Shown here one piece after another: positions 26,234 through 35,508 of a stretch of 64,000 nucleotides of DNA (within the stretch, counting starts at the first letter, position 1; every line of letters starts with the position of its first letter). Below the pieces are notes generated by a model. That model was not told the DNA's origin, did no database searches, and saw nothing but the letters and a program-made list of their open reading frames with translations. The translations under genes were made by a program, and so were the position numbers. The stretch comes from Lachnospiraceae bacterium UBA3804. Its GTDB lineage: Bacteria; Bacillota; Clostridia; Lachnospirales; Lachnospiraceae. The stretch spans positions 337,643 to 401,642 of the forward strand of contig DFEK01000001.1 of the NCBI GenBank assembly GCA_002368665.1, written 5' to 3'.

Positions 26234-26593
26234 TTATTTGCTTAATTTGTCAACCATCTTCAAAATGGCATCTGCGTCAAAGGGCTTGGTTACAAATTCG
26301 GAGGCGCCGAGTTTAATGGCATCCATCATTTTATTCTGCTGTCCAGCAGCCGTAACCATGATTACTTTTGCCTTATTGTCTTCTTCACGAATCTGCTTCA
26401 GGGCTTCCAATCCGTCCATGACAGGCATCGTAATGTCCATTGTGACTACCTGAGGGGAGAATTCTTTATATTTGTTTACTCCTTCGAGTCCGTCAACTGC
26501 TTCTGCTACGATTTCGTGTCCGGCTCCTTCCAAAATGCCTCGTAAGATTTTACGGGATGTTCTGGAATCATCAACAATCAATACCCTAGCCAT
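26234..26593 (-). CDS. cheY: Stand-alone CheY-like response regulator
   Basis: A 119-residue receiver domain without an output domain. The acidic pocket D8/D9, phosphorylation site D53, T81 and K103 are all in place, as in CheY. It should be phosphorylated by a histidine kinase that is not in this window. The upstream gene encodes a CheX-type phosphatase, which fits a CheY partner, although no flagellar or receptor genes are nearby. Spacing to that gene is two bases, so they are one unit. Confidence 0.92.
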   Translation of the reverse strand: MARVLIVDDSRTSRKILRGILEGAGHEIVAEAVDGLEGVNKYKEFSPQVVTMDITMPVMDGLEALKQIREEDNKAKVIMVTAAGQQNKMMDAIKLGASEFVTKPFDADAILKMVDKLSK

Positions 26594-26595
26594 AA

Positions 26596-27492
26596 TTATT
26601 CAACCCCCTTAATGGATAATTTTCCTCTGAAAACAGAAAGTACATTTACCTGCTTGCCTTTGATGAATACAGGTAATACGCAAATCTGAGCTGCGCTCAT
26701 AGTGTTCTTGCCCTCTTTGTAAATCGGAGGAAGCATATCAACAAAGAATTTCGGTGAACAGTCGGAAGCAAACATTCCGTTGATGCAGTTAATTAATTCG
26801 GCTACCGCGTCAAGTGCATCCGCATCGACAGCCTCGAATTCTTCACCGGCAAATTTACTTGCAATGGGAAGTAAGGAATCGCCGCATCCTGCAAAGGATA
26901 AGGATGCATCCGCATCACCCTTGATATCCTGAAGAGCAACACCGTCAGCTTCAATCTCACTCATCCACTCAGCTTTGCCGATATAAAGATCATTATCAAT
27001 CAGACGAATTAACGTCTTAATGGCTACCAAAATATATTCTTTGTGGTAATCATCGATATTTAACGGTAAGAACAGAGGGATTAACAAATCAGCTTCTCCG
27101 CTCTTTAACCGATCCATTTCGGTCTGCGTGAAATTCAATGACTTCTGGAATTCGAGATAAGCCTGCTCGATTTCTTCGATGGTCATGAAGTTCTCGTTTG
27201 TAATAACCTGAACAAAGGAAAGATACAGATTTCCCTGCATGGAAAGAAGGTGTCCGACCTGTTCGTCGGTTAAATAACCTTTGGAAATTGCAATGTCACC
27301 AAAACGCATATCCATTGTGGACTGCAGATTATTGACTTCATCCGCCTGCTCAATGGTCATCATCTTCTCAGACACAGCAATAAGACCGAGTTTCACGCGG
27401 ACTTTCTTCTGTTCTTCGTACACCTTTTTCAATTGTTCATCGGAAAGTTTTCCTGATTCTTTAAGAAAATTACCAAAAAGAATATGAATCAT
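26596..27492 (-). CDS. MshEN-like N-terminal repeats fused to a CheX-type phosphatase domain
   Basis: A 298-residue protein. Residues about 1-85 hold two copies of a motif resembling the GspE/MshE N-terminal domain (FGNFLKESGKLSDEQLKKV and FGDIAISKGYLTDEQVGHL), a fold that in MshE can bind cyclic di-GMP. The C-terminal half (about 150-298) resembles CheX, with the phosphatase ExxN motif in AVAELINCINGMF and the later proline in DMLPPIYK. It likely removes phosphate from the CheY encoded next to it. Cyclic di-GMP control is speculation from the N-terminal resemblance. Confidence 0.75.
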   Translation of the reverse strand: MIHILFGNFLKESGKLSDEQLKKVYEEQKKVRVKLGLIAVSEKMMTIEQADEVNNLQSTMDMRFGDIAISKGYLTDEQVGHLLSMQGNLYLSFVQVITNENFMTIEEIEQAYLEFQKSLNFTQTEMDRLKSGEADLLIPLFLPLNIDDYHKEYILVAIKTLIRLIDNDLYIGKAEWMSEIEADGVALQDIKGDADASLSFAGCGDSLLPIASKFAGEEFEAVDADALDAVAELINCINGMFASDCSPKFFVDMLPPIYKEGKNTMSAAQICVLPVFIKGKQVNVLSVFRGKLSIKGVE

Positions 27493-27530
27493 GAAGTAAC
27501 ACCTCCAATATGTATTTTGCCCCTTGTGTT

Positions 27531-27559
27531 ATTTTACAATTTTTTCGGCAAAAACGCAA
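27531..27559 (-). promoter_or_regulatory. Promoter of the cheX-cheY unit
   Basis: TTGCGT (complement of 27554-27559) and TAAAAT (complement of 27531-27536) are 17 bases apart and point leftward, and the start codon lies 39 bases beyond. The -35 box abuts the PBP stop codon. Confidence 0.6.
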
Positions 27560-29008
27560 CTATTCTTGTGCTTTTTCGTCAAAATAACAGTCGAACAAAC
27601 GCTTCGCAATCGGAACGGCGTAGGAGCCGCCCGTACCTGCTCCTTCAATGATGATGGTGACTGCTATTTCGGGGTCTTCGTAAGGTGCAAAACCGGTAAA
27701 CCAGGCATGGGAAGAATCTTTAGAAGAATCCGTATCCGCCGATCCGGTTTTGCCGGCGGATGAATAATTTGCGGATTTCAGGAATGAACCCGTACCGGAT
27801 GTAACTACGGAGTGCATGTAATCCGCCACAATATCCGCCTGGCGCTCTTCCATTAAGCGTTTAAAAGAAACGGGTTCATATGTTTTAAGAACGTTTCCCT
27901 CGGAATTCTCGATATGATCCACGAGCATCGGGCGCATCAGAACACCCTTGTTTGCAATGCTGGAAGTGATCATGTTTAAGTGAATCGGAGTAACGGTTGT
28001 TTTACCCTGTCCGATACTGCCCTGTACAACCTCTCCGTCTTCCGCATCCACAGTGATCGGAGTATGGGATTTACTGTATTCAAGATCGATCGGAAGCGGC
28101 TGATCAAACAGCATATTTTTCAAAGTATCGGAGAAACTCTGTCTGTCCACACTCATTGCGATATTGGCAAACGAACAGTTACAGGAATTGGCAAAAGAAG
28201 AACGAAGGCTTTGGTATCCGTGTACGGTTCCGTGATAACAGGTGATCTTCCGGCCGTCATAGGAATAAACTCCGTTGCACTGATAACCGTAAGCTTCGTA
28301 ATTGTTCGGGTTTTCTTTGATGTATTCGAGTAAATCGAGGATTTTAAACGTTGATCCCGGAGGATACAGACCCTGTGTGGCACGATTCAGTAACTTCGAG
28401 GATTTTTTATCCGCTACAATATCTTCCCACTCGTTTTCGATCTCGTTGGGGTCAAAGCACGGTTTGGACACCAGTGCAAGGATTTTGCCTGTTTTTACCT
28501 CCGTTACAACAATGGCGCCTTTGTAATATCCGATGGAATCGAAAGCTACTTTCTGCAAATTAACGTCTAGCGTCGTAACAACCGTATCTCCGCGGTCTTT
28601 CGAACCGTTGATGTCATTGTCGACCTTACTTGACAGGGAAGCATTTGATGTGACCAGATTCATATTCATGGTATTCTCGATACCGGTCTTTCCCATTGTG
28701 GAGAAACCTACCACATGCGCAAAGAGCTCTCCGTACGGATAAATACGCTCTTCTTCCCCTCCGGAAATATTTGTGGCGGCCAGAATCTGTCCGTCGTTTG
28801 ATAAAATATTACCGCGGATGTTCTGGCGTGCAAGCAATGCCTGTCTGGGATTGTGCTCATCGGAAATAACATCGTAACTGTTATTGGTTACAAAATTGAC
28901 AATATTTACGATTAGCGCAAGAAACATAACACACAGAATCAAACCTGACCAAAAATGAACAGATTTCAGTATTTCGATGCATTTTTTCAGGAATTTGTTG
29001 TCTTTCAC
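27560..29008 (-). CDS. Class B penicillin-binding protein (PBP2-type transpeptidase)
   Basis: A 482-residue transpeptidase anchored by one N-terminal helix (about 19-41). The active-site motifs are S219-x-x-K222 in YPPGSTFK, S275-C-N277 in ANSCN, and K420-T-G422 in AGKTGSA. It cross-links peptidoglycan outside the membrane. The N-terminal dimerisation region is short, as in PbpA-like proteins. The start codon is GTG, immediately after the FtsW/RodA stop codon, so the two are coupled and presumably form an SEDS-PBP pair for glycan synthesis and cross-linking. Confidence 0.93.
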   Translation of the reverse strand: MKDNKFLKKCIEILKSVHFWSGLILCVMFLALIVNIVNFVTNNSYDVISDEHNPRQALLARQNIRGNILSNDGQILAATNISGGEEERIYPYGELFAHVVGFSTMGKTGIENTMNMNLVTSNASLSSKVDNDINGSKDRGDTVVTTLDVNLQKVAFDSIGYYKGAIVVTEVKTGKILALVSKPCFDPNEIENEWEDIVADKKSSKLLNRATQGLYPPGSTFKILDLLEYIKENPNNYEAYGYQCNGVYSYDGRKITCYHGTVHGYQSLRSSFANSCNCSFANIAMSVDRQSFSDTLKNMLFDQPLPIDLEYSKSHTPITVDAEDGEVVQGSIGQGKTTVTPIHLNMITSSIANKGVLMRPMLVDHIENSEGNVLKTYEPVSFKRLMEERQADIVADYMHSVVTSGTGSFLKSANYSSAGKTGSADTDSSKDSSHAWFTGFAPYEDPEIAVTIIIEGAGTGGSYAVPIAKRLFDCYFDEKAQE

Positions 29009-30607
29009 TTAAATATCCTCAAAATTAAAATCTTCAATCATCTGCTGATACGCAGCAAGTTCTTCAGCGTCTTTCTCTGATAAGGATTCCGGTTCTTTGT
29101 CTTGCGCTGCATCATAGGATACTTCAATGTTTTCGGATGCGTCTTCAAGATACTCGTCGCCAACATATTCATTCGTCTCGTATTCTTCTTCTGTATTTTC
29201 TTCTTCGGAATCATTCTCTTCGTAATATTCATCACTCAGATAATCGGATAAAACATCCTCGTCTTCTTTATCTTCGAGATCCTGAACTTTCTCTTTGCTT
29301 AAATTCTTATAGTCGAATTCCTTGACGTAGATTCCCTGGATTAACGAGAACATTAAAATGGTCGTCGACAGGGAGCTGCCGCCCATACTGATCAAAGGCA
29401 GAGTTACGCCGGTTAAGGGAATCAGGCGGGTTCCGCCACCGATCGTAACGAAGACCTGCACGGCGAAGCATACGGCAAATCCGAATAAAAGAAGCTGATG
29501 AAATCTGGATTTCACACGCGAACTGTATCGAATGATATGCAATGCGGTAAACAAATACAATAAAATCAACAATACGGAGAACAAAACGCCCATCTCTTCT
29601 CCGATTGCCGAGAAAATAAAATCTTCTTCCACGTAAGGAATAGACTTCGGATACCCTTTAAACAATCCCATGCCAAACCAGCTTCCGGTACCGATTGCAA
29701 AGAGGGACTGTGATAACTGCCACCCGGTGTTTTCTACGTCCGCAAAGGGATTTAACCATGTTTTGACACGGATTCTGACATGCGGAAATTCCCTGTATGC
29801 AAATGCAAAAGCGCCTGCGGAAACCGCTGCTCCCGCCGGTAAGACAAAAGGTGATCTTGTGGATAAAAACAACATGAAAATATATGTGACAAGATAGATT
29901 CCGGCACTTCCCAGATCCTTAGAAAGAACCAGGATCATAATATGCACGAGCATAAAGAGCGAACCAAGAATATATCTGAGCTTATTTTTGCTCTGGGAGA
30001 ATAAGGATGCCATGAAGAATACCATGGATAGTTTCACGAATTCCGAAGGCTGGAATGCAAAATCAAAAATCTTGATCGTTAATTTCGAACCGTGCGTCAC
30101 CGTTCCGGACAGCCATACGGCAGCCAAAGCGATGATGCCGATCGAACAATACAGATACGGAACTCGCCTGAAGCCTTTGTTTCGGTTGTAAATAAAGGGA
30201 ACGAATAACGATACGATCAGTAGAACAATCGTGAAAATAAACTGCCTCAATGCATTTACGAACGCCAGTCTTCCGAGAATAACGAAACTTACGTATAGGA
30301 AAAAGATCATATTATTCAGCAAAAGACGGCTGATGGAAGGATAAATCGTCAGATAGATCATGACGATCGCTATCATAATGATTTCCTGGAATGCAAAGAA
30401 GAAGAAATACCTCAGATCTTCCGATCGCACAAATAATGTAATATACCCTACAGCGTGAAACAAAATGGCAATAATAAACTGAAAGGCATAGAAATGCTTG
30501 TGTTCCTCGGGATTTTTAAAGAAAAACACAACAATATTGGTTATGACATAAAAGAGAATAATTCCAACAAACAAATAGTTGGAAGTTTCCGAAATAAAAC
30601 TGGCCAA
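29009..30607 (-). CDS. FtsW/RodA/SpoVE (SEDS) peptidoglycan glycosyltransferase with acidic C-terminal tail
   Basis: A 532-residue SEDS protein with about ten transmembrane helices. The conserved FAFQPSEFVKL segment near residue 186 and the extracellular loop ending in LPLISMGGSS are clear. It polymerises lipid II into glycan strands together with a class B PBP, encoded next. A cytoplasmic tail of about 100 residues (430-532) is extremely rich in Glu and Asp, unlike most SEDS proteins. The start is TTG at 30607 with AGGAG nine bases upstream; an out-of-frame ATG lies between. Confidence 0.92.
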   Translation of the reverse strand: MASFISETSNYLFVGIILFYVITNIVVFFFKNPEEHKHFYAFQFIIAILFHAVGYITLFVRSEDLRYFFFFAFQEIIMIAIVMIYLTIYPSISRLLLNNMIFFLYVSFVILGRLAFVNALRQFIFTIVLLIVSLFVPFIYNRNKGFRRVPYLYCSIGIIALAAVWLSGTVTHGSKLTIKIFDFAFQPSEFVKLSMVFFMASLFSQSKNKLRYILGSLFMLVHIMILVLSKDLGSAGIYLVTYIFMLFLSTRSPFVLPAGAAVSAGAFAFAYREFPHVRIRVKTWLNPFADVENTGWQLSQSLFAIGTGSWFGMGLFKGYPKSIPYVEEDFIFSAIGEEMGVLFSVLLILLYLFTALHIIRYSSRVKSRFHQLLLFGFAVCFAVQVFVTIGGGTRLIPLTGVTLPLISMGGSSLSTTILMFSLIQGIYVKEFDYKNLSKEKVQDLEDKEDEDVLSDYLSDEYYEENDSEEENTEEEYETNEYVGDEYLEDASENIEVSYDAAQDKEPESLSEKDAEELAAYQQMIEDFNFEDI

Positions 30608-30619
30608 CGGTTCATTCTC

Positions 30620-32818
30620 CTATAGTACGCTCTTCTTATAATGTCCTTTGGTAAATGCAGAAGGGATATAATCCGCCTCCCCTCCCTCTCTTAAGGACAT
30701 GAATGTATGCAAAACAGCAATGCATTCTTCTTTTGTTTCATCTGTGAAACGTATCTGCATTGCGGATATAAACGCTTTGTCCAAATCGCCGCTTTGCTTA
30801 TGCAGCGATAAAGGTACGGAATTATAGATTGTATTATAACATATTTTCCCTGTGCAATGGGTATAAATCGAAAAGGTGGCCCCGGTACGGTCATTTATGG
30901 ATACAAATTCTTCCGTATGATTGCATTTTCCGCTTGTTTTCTTAACGCAGTTGGCTGTCTGCATCAGGGGAATCCTGCCATAAACGATGAATTCGCCATC
31001 GGGTACATGCTCTTCGGCAATTTCAGTTTTATTGAGTTCTACATCACAGGTATAGTTGTTTAAAACCGGTCTTAAAAATGCAATCGCTTTGGGATTTGCC
31101 GTATAAAGTCCGTAATCCCCGTAAATACTCTTCTTTACGCCAAGCGATTGAAGAAACGCGAGGCTGTCAATCTGATTGGCATAGTAGCCCTCGATATTTC
31201 CAAGTGTTTCGCACTTAGTAATCTGCCTCGTTAAATCATCCGACATAGGGCTTCTGTAAACGTACGGTAATATGACTCGGAATTTACGGTCTTTTTCTTT
31301 GCCGATCGTCTTAAGGATTTCGTCATTCTCGATCCATTCTACAGGAAATGCAAGTATATCGTTTAAACCGGTCTTTGGTAAAATCGCATCAAAGGACGAA
31401 ACGCTCTGCACATGGATAACAAACGGTTTTGGATTTGTATCATGGCCCTCAGCATAAGGCTCTTCGTCCCAGAATCCGGGAATTTCGGAACCGGAAGTTC
31501 TGGCATAAGCGGCAATCAGACTGTCTTTTACGCGCTCTTCCGCCTGTCTTCTTAAGTTGTTGATGGCTCCGACCGGAATAAAAGCATTGTCCGAGATCTC
31601 AATTTGATCGGTTTCAAAAGAAAACAATCCGAGGGAACTTTTTTTGAGTCTTGAGATCAGATCTTCCTTCGTTACGGGAGCTTTCTGTGCCACATCTACC
31701 GTATTTCCCTGTATAAATTCCTCTTCGCTTGTATAAGGATTAACAAATCGTAATGTAAAAGGTTCTTCGCAGATCGCGCGGACCGAAACATTGATTTTAA
31801 CAGGCACTTTATTTCTGCAGTATTGATCAATGATGGATGCACTTAATGCTTCGTCGGTTTTGTTATACGAAGGCGATGTAATGCTTACCATCGATGCGGA
31901 TGAGGTTTTCTCATAATAACCGGTCTGCAGATCGGTACGTAAATACAGATGTTTTAACTCTTCCAGATCTTCATTCGATACGCGATACGGCTTCTTCGGA
32001 TCATTTAGATACGAATCGATATACTTTCGATAGATCTTGGTAACTCCTGCAGCATAGGCGGGCGATTTCATACGCCCTTCGATCTTAAACGAAGAAATTC
32101 CCGCATCGATTAATTTCGGCAGAAACTGTATTGTACACATGTCTTTCAAGGATAAGAGATATTTTTCATCCTTTTCACCCTGCATACAATACGGCTGTCT
32201 GCAGGGACCGGCACATCGTCCCCTGTTTCCGCTTCTTTCGCCCAGGAAAGATGAAAAGAGGCATAATCCGGAATAGGAATAACACATGGAACCGTGAATA
32301 AAGCACTCGGTTTCAATACCGAGATCGTTGATCTCTTTGATTTCGGGAAGTGTCAATTCCCTTGCGGGAACAATACGACAGGCGCCTTTATCTTTCAGAT
32401 ATTTGGCACCCGGGTAAGACGTAACACACATCTGTGTGCTGACATGTAAGGGTAATTCGGGAAATGCTTCGTGAATGTATGAAAAAACACCGTAATCCTG
32501 TACGATCACTCCGTCAAGTCCTGCTTCGTACAAAGGATTTAAGTATTCGAAAAGTTCTTTCCCTTCTCTTAATTTGGTCTTGGTATTAACGGTTAAATAT
32601 ACTTTTGATCCATGAAGATGCGCATACAGAATGGCATCCAGAATCTCTTCTTTCGAGAAATTATTGGCATAAGCCCTGGCACCGAATTTCTCACCCGCAA
32701 GATAAACGGCATCGGCTCCTGCGTTGATTGCACCCAGAAAGGACGCAAAATCACCGGCCGGAGCCAGGAGCTCCGGTATTTTACGTTCTGTTGTATTTTT
32801 CTGTTCCGTCAGATTCAT
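30620..32818 (-). CDS. U32 family peptidase / RlhA-like protein
   Basis: A 732-residue member of peptidase family U32 with the longer DUF3656-type C-terminal region. The opening PELLAPAGDFASFLGAINAG and the cysteine-rich segment (HGSMCYSYSGLCLFSSFLG, then GRCAGPCRQPY) are diagnostic. E. coli members RlhA, TrhP and UbiUV perform hydroxylation of rRNA, tRNA or ubiquinone, so an RNA hydroxylase is more likely than a peptidase. It lies 12 bases upstream of the FtsW gene. The ATG has no clear Shine-Dalgarno site and follows a terminator closely. Confidence 0.88.
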   Translation of the reverse strand: MNLTEQKNTTERKIPELLAPAGDFASFLGAINAGADAVYLAGEKFGARAYANNFSKEEILDAILYAHLHGSKVYLTVNTKTKLREGKELFEYLNPLYEAGLDGVIVQDYGVFSYIHEAFPELPLHVSTQMCVTSYPGAKYLKDKGACRIVPARELTLPEIKEINDLGIETECFIHGSMCYSYSGLCLFSSFLGERSGNRGRCAGPCRQPYCMQGEKDEKYLLSLKDMCTIQFLPKLIDAGISSFKIEGRMKSPAYAAGVTKIYRKYIDSYLNDPKKPYRVSNEDLEELKHLYLRTDLQTGYYEKTSSASMVSITSPSYNKTDEALSASIIDQYCRNKVPVKINVSVRAICEEPFTLRFVNPYTSEEEFIQGNTVDVAQKAPVTKEDLISRLKKSSLGLFSFETDQIEISDNAFIPVGAINNLRRQAEERVKDSLIAAYARTSGSEIPGFWDEEPYAEGHDTNPKPFVIHVQSVSSFDAILPKTGLNDILAFPVEWIENDEILKTIGKEKDRKFRVILPYVYRSPMSDDLTRQITKCETLGNIEGYYANQIDSLAFLQSLGVKKSIYGDYGLYTANPKAIAFLRPVLNNYTCDVELNKTEIAEEHVPDGEFIVYGRIPLMQTANCVKKTSGKCNHTEEFVSINDRTGATFSIYTHCTGKICYNTIYNSVPLSLHKQSGDLDKAFISAMQIRFTDETKEECIAVLHTFMSLREGGEADYIPSAFTKGHYKKSVL

Positions 32819-32828
32819 GTCTTTTTGT

Positions 32829-32855
32829 AAAAAGGCCGGTCAATTAAGGCCGGCC
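32829..32855 (-). terminator. Terminator after zapA, close to the U32 gene start
   Basis: On the minus strand GGCCGG, a 10-base spacer, and CCGGCC are followed directly by TTTTT, a strong intrinsic terminator. The T run ends about ten bases before the U32 ATG. Confidence 0.85.
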
Positions 32856-32879
32856 ATAAACATCATATGTATCAATTAC

Positions 32880-33305
32880 TTATTTTTCTTTATTTTCTTT
32901 ACGTTCTCTTTCTTTTAACTCCGTCTCCAAGCGGATAATCTTCTTTTCCTTCTCTGCAAGATCGGCTTTCAGAGTATTTAAGCTCTTATCCTGATTATCC
33001 AGCTTAATCTGCGTGGAAATCAGTTCATGCTTAATATTGCATAAATCATCTTCTCTTCCCTTTAATTCGTCTTCCAGAAGAGAAATCTGATTTTTGGCTT
33101 TGAAATAATCATCTGCAATATTGAACTGAAGTAAAAGATTCTGATAATCCAGTGTCAGACGACGGAATCCGTCTTCTTTGTTAAACTCATTGAATTTGCC
33201 GTTCAGATAGGTTGCGACTTTCTGTAAATATTCTTCACTTTCGTAACCGCTGATGGTAAAAACTTTGCCGCCTACAATGACCTCGGTATCAATCTTGGAT
33301 GACAT
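32880..33305 (-). CDS. zapA: Cell division protein ZapA
   Basis: A 141-residue ZapA. The N-terminal globular part (VIVGGKVFTISGYESEEYLQKVA) precedes a long coiled coil from about residue 55 to the end, rich in Lys and Glu. ZapA bundles FtsZ filaments at the division ring. It is longer than many ZapA proteins because of the extended coil, which is usual in Firmicutes. The ATG has a GGAGG site. It lies downstream of ruvB with 49 bases between. Confidence 0.88.
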   Translation of the reverse strand: MSSKIDTEVIVGGKVFTISGYESEEYLQKVATYLNGKFNEFNKEDGFRRLTLDYQNLLLQFNIADDYFKAKNQISLLEDELKGREDDLCNIKHELISTQIKLDNQDKSLNTLKADLAEKEKKIIRLETELKERERKENKEK

Positions 33306-33354
33306 ATTCGTACCCTCCGTAAATCATTCAAAAACTATATTCAGTATACTATTT

Positions 33355-34353
33355 TTACTCTTTTCCTTCAAGACCAAAATGGAGATAAGCGTTCTTTGTG
33401 GCAACCCTTCCGCGCGGTGTTCTCATGATGAGTCCGTTCTTCAGAAGATAGGGTTCGTAAACGTCTTCGATTGTTCCCGCATCCTCTCCGATTGTAGCAG
33501 CCAAAGTGTCCAGTCCGACCGGTCCGCCTTCGAATTTCTCGATCAATGTCAGTAAGAAATTACGGTCCGTATTATCCAGTCCCAGTTTATCGACTTCGAG
33601 CATATCCAGTGCTTCGTTGGCGACCTGTAATGTAATCGTTCCGTCGGATAAAACCATGGCATAATCTCTTACACGCTTCAGAATACGATTGGCGATTCTG
33701 GGCGTTCCGCGGCTTCTTCTGGCCATTTCCATGGCTCCTTCCGGCTCAATATCGATTCCAAGCTTCCTTCCGGAAGCAAGAATAATGGTTGCCAGTTCTT
33801 CCGGTGAATAATATTCCAGCCGATGGATCAGACCGAAACGGTCACGAAGCGGAGCGCTTAGCATTCCCGCTCTCGTAGTGGCTCCGATCAGTGTAAAGTG
33901 AGGCAGATTCAACCGTACGGATTTGGCACTCGGTCCGTCTCCGATCATGATATCGATGCAGAAATCCTCCATGGCAGGATACAGCACTTCCTCCACCTGA
34001 CGGTTTAATCTGTGGATTTCATCGATAAAAAGCACATCCCCTTCGGATAACATGTTTAAAATCGCCGCAATATCACCGGGCTTATCAATGGCGGGACCTG
34101 ATGTCACTTTGATATTAACACCCATTTCATTGGCGATGATCGAAGAAATTGTCGTTTTACCGAGTCCGGGAGGTCCGTAGAACAAAATATGGTCAATGGA
34201 ATCACCACGCATTTTGGCTGCGTTTATCGTGATCTTAAGGGATTCCTTGATCTTATCCTGACCGATGTATTCGTCAAGTGTTGTAGGGCGAAGCGATTTT
34301 TCCAAAACCACTTCTTCTTTATTCACTTTGGTTTCGATAATTCGTTTAGCCAC
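33355..34353 (-). CDS. ruvB: Holliday junction branch migration ATPase RuvB
   Basis: A 332-residue AAA+ motor. It has Walker A GPPGLGKT (60-67), Walker B DEIH in VLFIDEIHRLN, the sensor GATTRAGMLS, and the C-terminal winged helix (GPVGLDTLAATIGED). Hexamers of RuvB pull DNA through the RuvA tetramer during recombination repair. The start codon is GTG with GGAAGG upstream. ruvA is encoded 15 bases before, the standard order; ruvC is not present. Confidence 0.97.
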   Translation of the reverse strand: MAKRIIETKVNKEEVVLEKSLRPTTLDEYIGQDKIKESLKITINAAKMRGDSIDHILFYGPPGLGKTTISSIIANEMGVNIKVTSGPAIDKPGDIAAILNMLSEGDVLFIDEIHRLNRQVEEVLYPAMEDFCIDIMIGDGPSAKSVRLNLPHFTLIGATTRAGMLSAPLRDRFGLIHRLEYYSPEELATIILASGRKLGIDIEPEGAMEMARRSRGTPRIANRILKRVRDYAMVLSDGTITLQVANEALDMLEVDKLGLDNTDRNFLLTLIEKFEGGPVGLDTLAATIGEDAGTIEDVYEPYLLKNGLIMRTPRGRVATKNAYLHFGLEGKE

Positions 34354-34368
34354 GGTTTTCCTTCCTGA

Positions 34369-34983
34369 TTAAAGCATAATGACATTCTTTAAGGCGGGGC
34401 GGATCAGTTCTTCCGCACTCATGTTTTCGCTCTCTTCAACCATTTGAACGGCTTTGGCGGCATTGGTTTTAGAATATCCGAGATTGACCAAAGCAACAAT
34501 ACACTCCTCTTCCGTTTCGGTGAATTTTGCGGTTGGCGTAATGCTTTCTTTGCCGATTCCGGGAATGGCGGACAGAGAATAATCGCCGACTTTGTCTTTT
34601 AAGTCATTGATCAGACGTCCTGCTGTTTTGGCGCCGAGTCCGGGTGTTTTCGAAATGGTCTTTGCATCTTCCGTAACGATTGCAGATATAATGGCATCCA
34701 CACTAAGAACCGAAAGCATTGCCTGCGCGCTTTTCGGGCCGACACCGTTTACGGAGATCAGAAGTTTGAACAGATCAAGTTCTTCCTTGGCAAGAAAGCC
34801 AAAGAGCATGAATTTATCCTCACCGACACATGTGTAGGTATAAACCGTAATCTCCTCTCCCAAACCCGGCAGAGAAAGCATCTGCGTGGAATATACATGC
34901 ACATTGTATCCGATTCCCGCATTATCAACGACAATGCAGTCTTTTTCGATATCCGCTAAAATTCCCCTGATATAGGCATACAT
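34369..34983 (-). CDS. ruvA: Holliday junction DNA helicase subunit RuvA
   Basis: A 204-residue RuvA. Domain I (MYAYIRGILADIEKDCIVVD) is an OB fold. Two helix-hairpin-helix motifs follow (LLISVNGVGPKSAQAML and KTPGLGAKTAGRLINDLKDK). The C-terminal domain (after about 155) contacts RuvB. It recognises four-way junctions and directs the RuvB motor. It follows the Gx transporter gene by three bases. Confidence 0.97.
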   Translation of the reverse strand: MYAYIRGILADIEKDCIVVDNAGIGYNVHVYSTQMLSLPGLGEEITVYTYTCVGEDKFMLFGFLAKEELDLFKLLISVNGVGPKSAQAMLSVLSVDAIISAIVTEDAKTISKTPGLGAKTAGRLINDLKDKVGDYSLSAIPGIGKESITPTAKFTETEEECIVALVNLGYSKTNAAKAVQMVEESENMSAEELIRPALKNVIML

Positions 34984-34986
34984 AAT

Positions 34987-35508
34987 TTATTCCTCTTTAT
35001 TCGGATTGTCGTTCTTTACAAGAATCGTCTTCTTTAAATACGGCAATAACAATTTGGTTAAGAAACCGATGATAAATCCGGTTACGAGTCCTGATGCGAG
35101 CAAAAAAGGCAGATAGTAAATCAAACCTTTTACATGTGTTACGGCAAATGCCATTATAATCTGTCCGATATTGTGAAAAACTCCGCCCAACATTCCGATT
35201 CCGACCGGTGAAAAAGTCTTCTTCTTTCGATACAAAAGAAACATAATCAGAAAGCTTAATATCGCTCCGGATAAGGAATACAGAAGCGAAAACAATCCGT
35301 TAAACATAAAAGCACTCAGCGTAACTCTTGCGACATTTACAAGAATCGCTTCCCACGGACCGTACAGATAAAGCAAAACAAGGATGGCGCAGTTTGCCAG
35401 TCCAAGCTTGATTCCGGGTATGGGTGCCGTTACGGGAAGAATGCTTTCCACATAAGACAGGATTAAGGATATGGCAAGAAACATGCCAAGATAAGCTGTT
35501 TTTTTCAT
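34987..35508 (-). CDS. Gx transporter family protein (heptaprenyl diphosphate synthase component I-like)
   Basis: A 173-residue integral membrane protein with about five helices, matching the Hpre_diP_synt_I / Gx transporter family (KTAYLGMFLAISLILSYVES at the start, GIKLGLANCAILVLLYL and GMLGGVFHNIGQIIMA later). The old name comes from HepS component I, but these proteins look like ECF-type substrate transporters. It overlaps the NusG-II protein gene by four bases, a frequent pairing; the substrate is not known. Confidence 0.85.
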   Translation of the reverse strand: MKKTAYLGMFLAISLILSYVESILPVTAPIPGIKLGLANCAILVLLYLYGPWEAILVNVARVTLSAFMFNGLFSLLYSLSGAILSFLIMFLLYRKKKTFSPVGIGMLGGVFHNIGQIIMAFAVTHVKGLIYYLPFLLASGLVTGFIIGFLTKLLLPYLKKTILVKNDNPNKEE

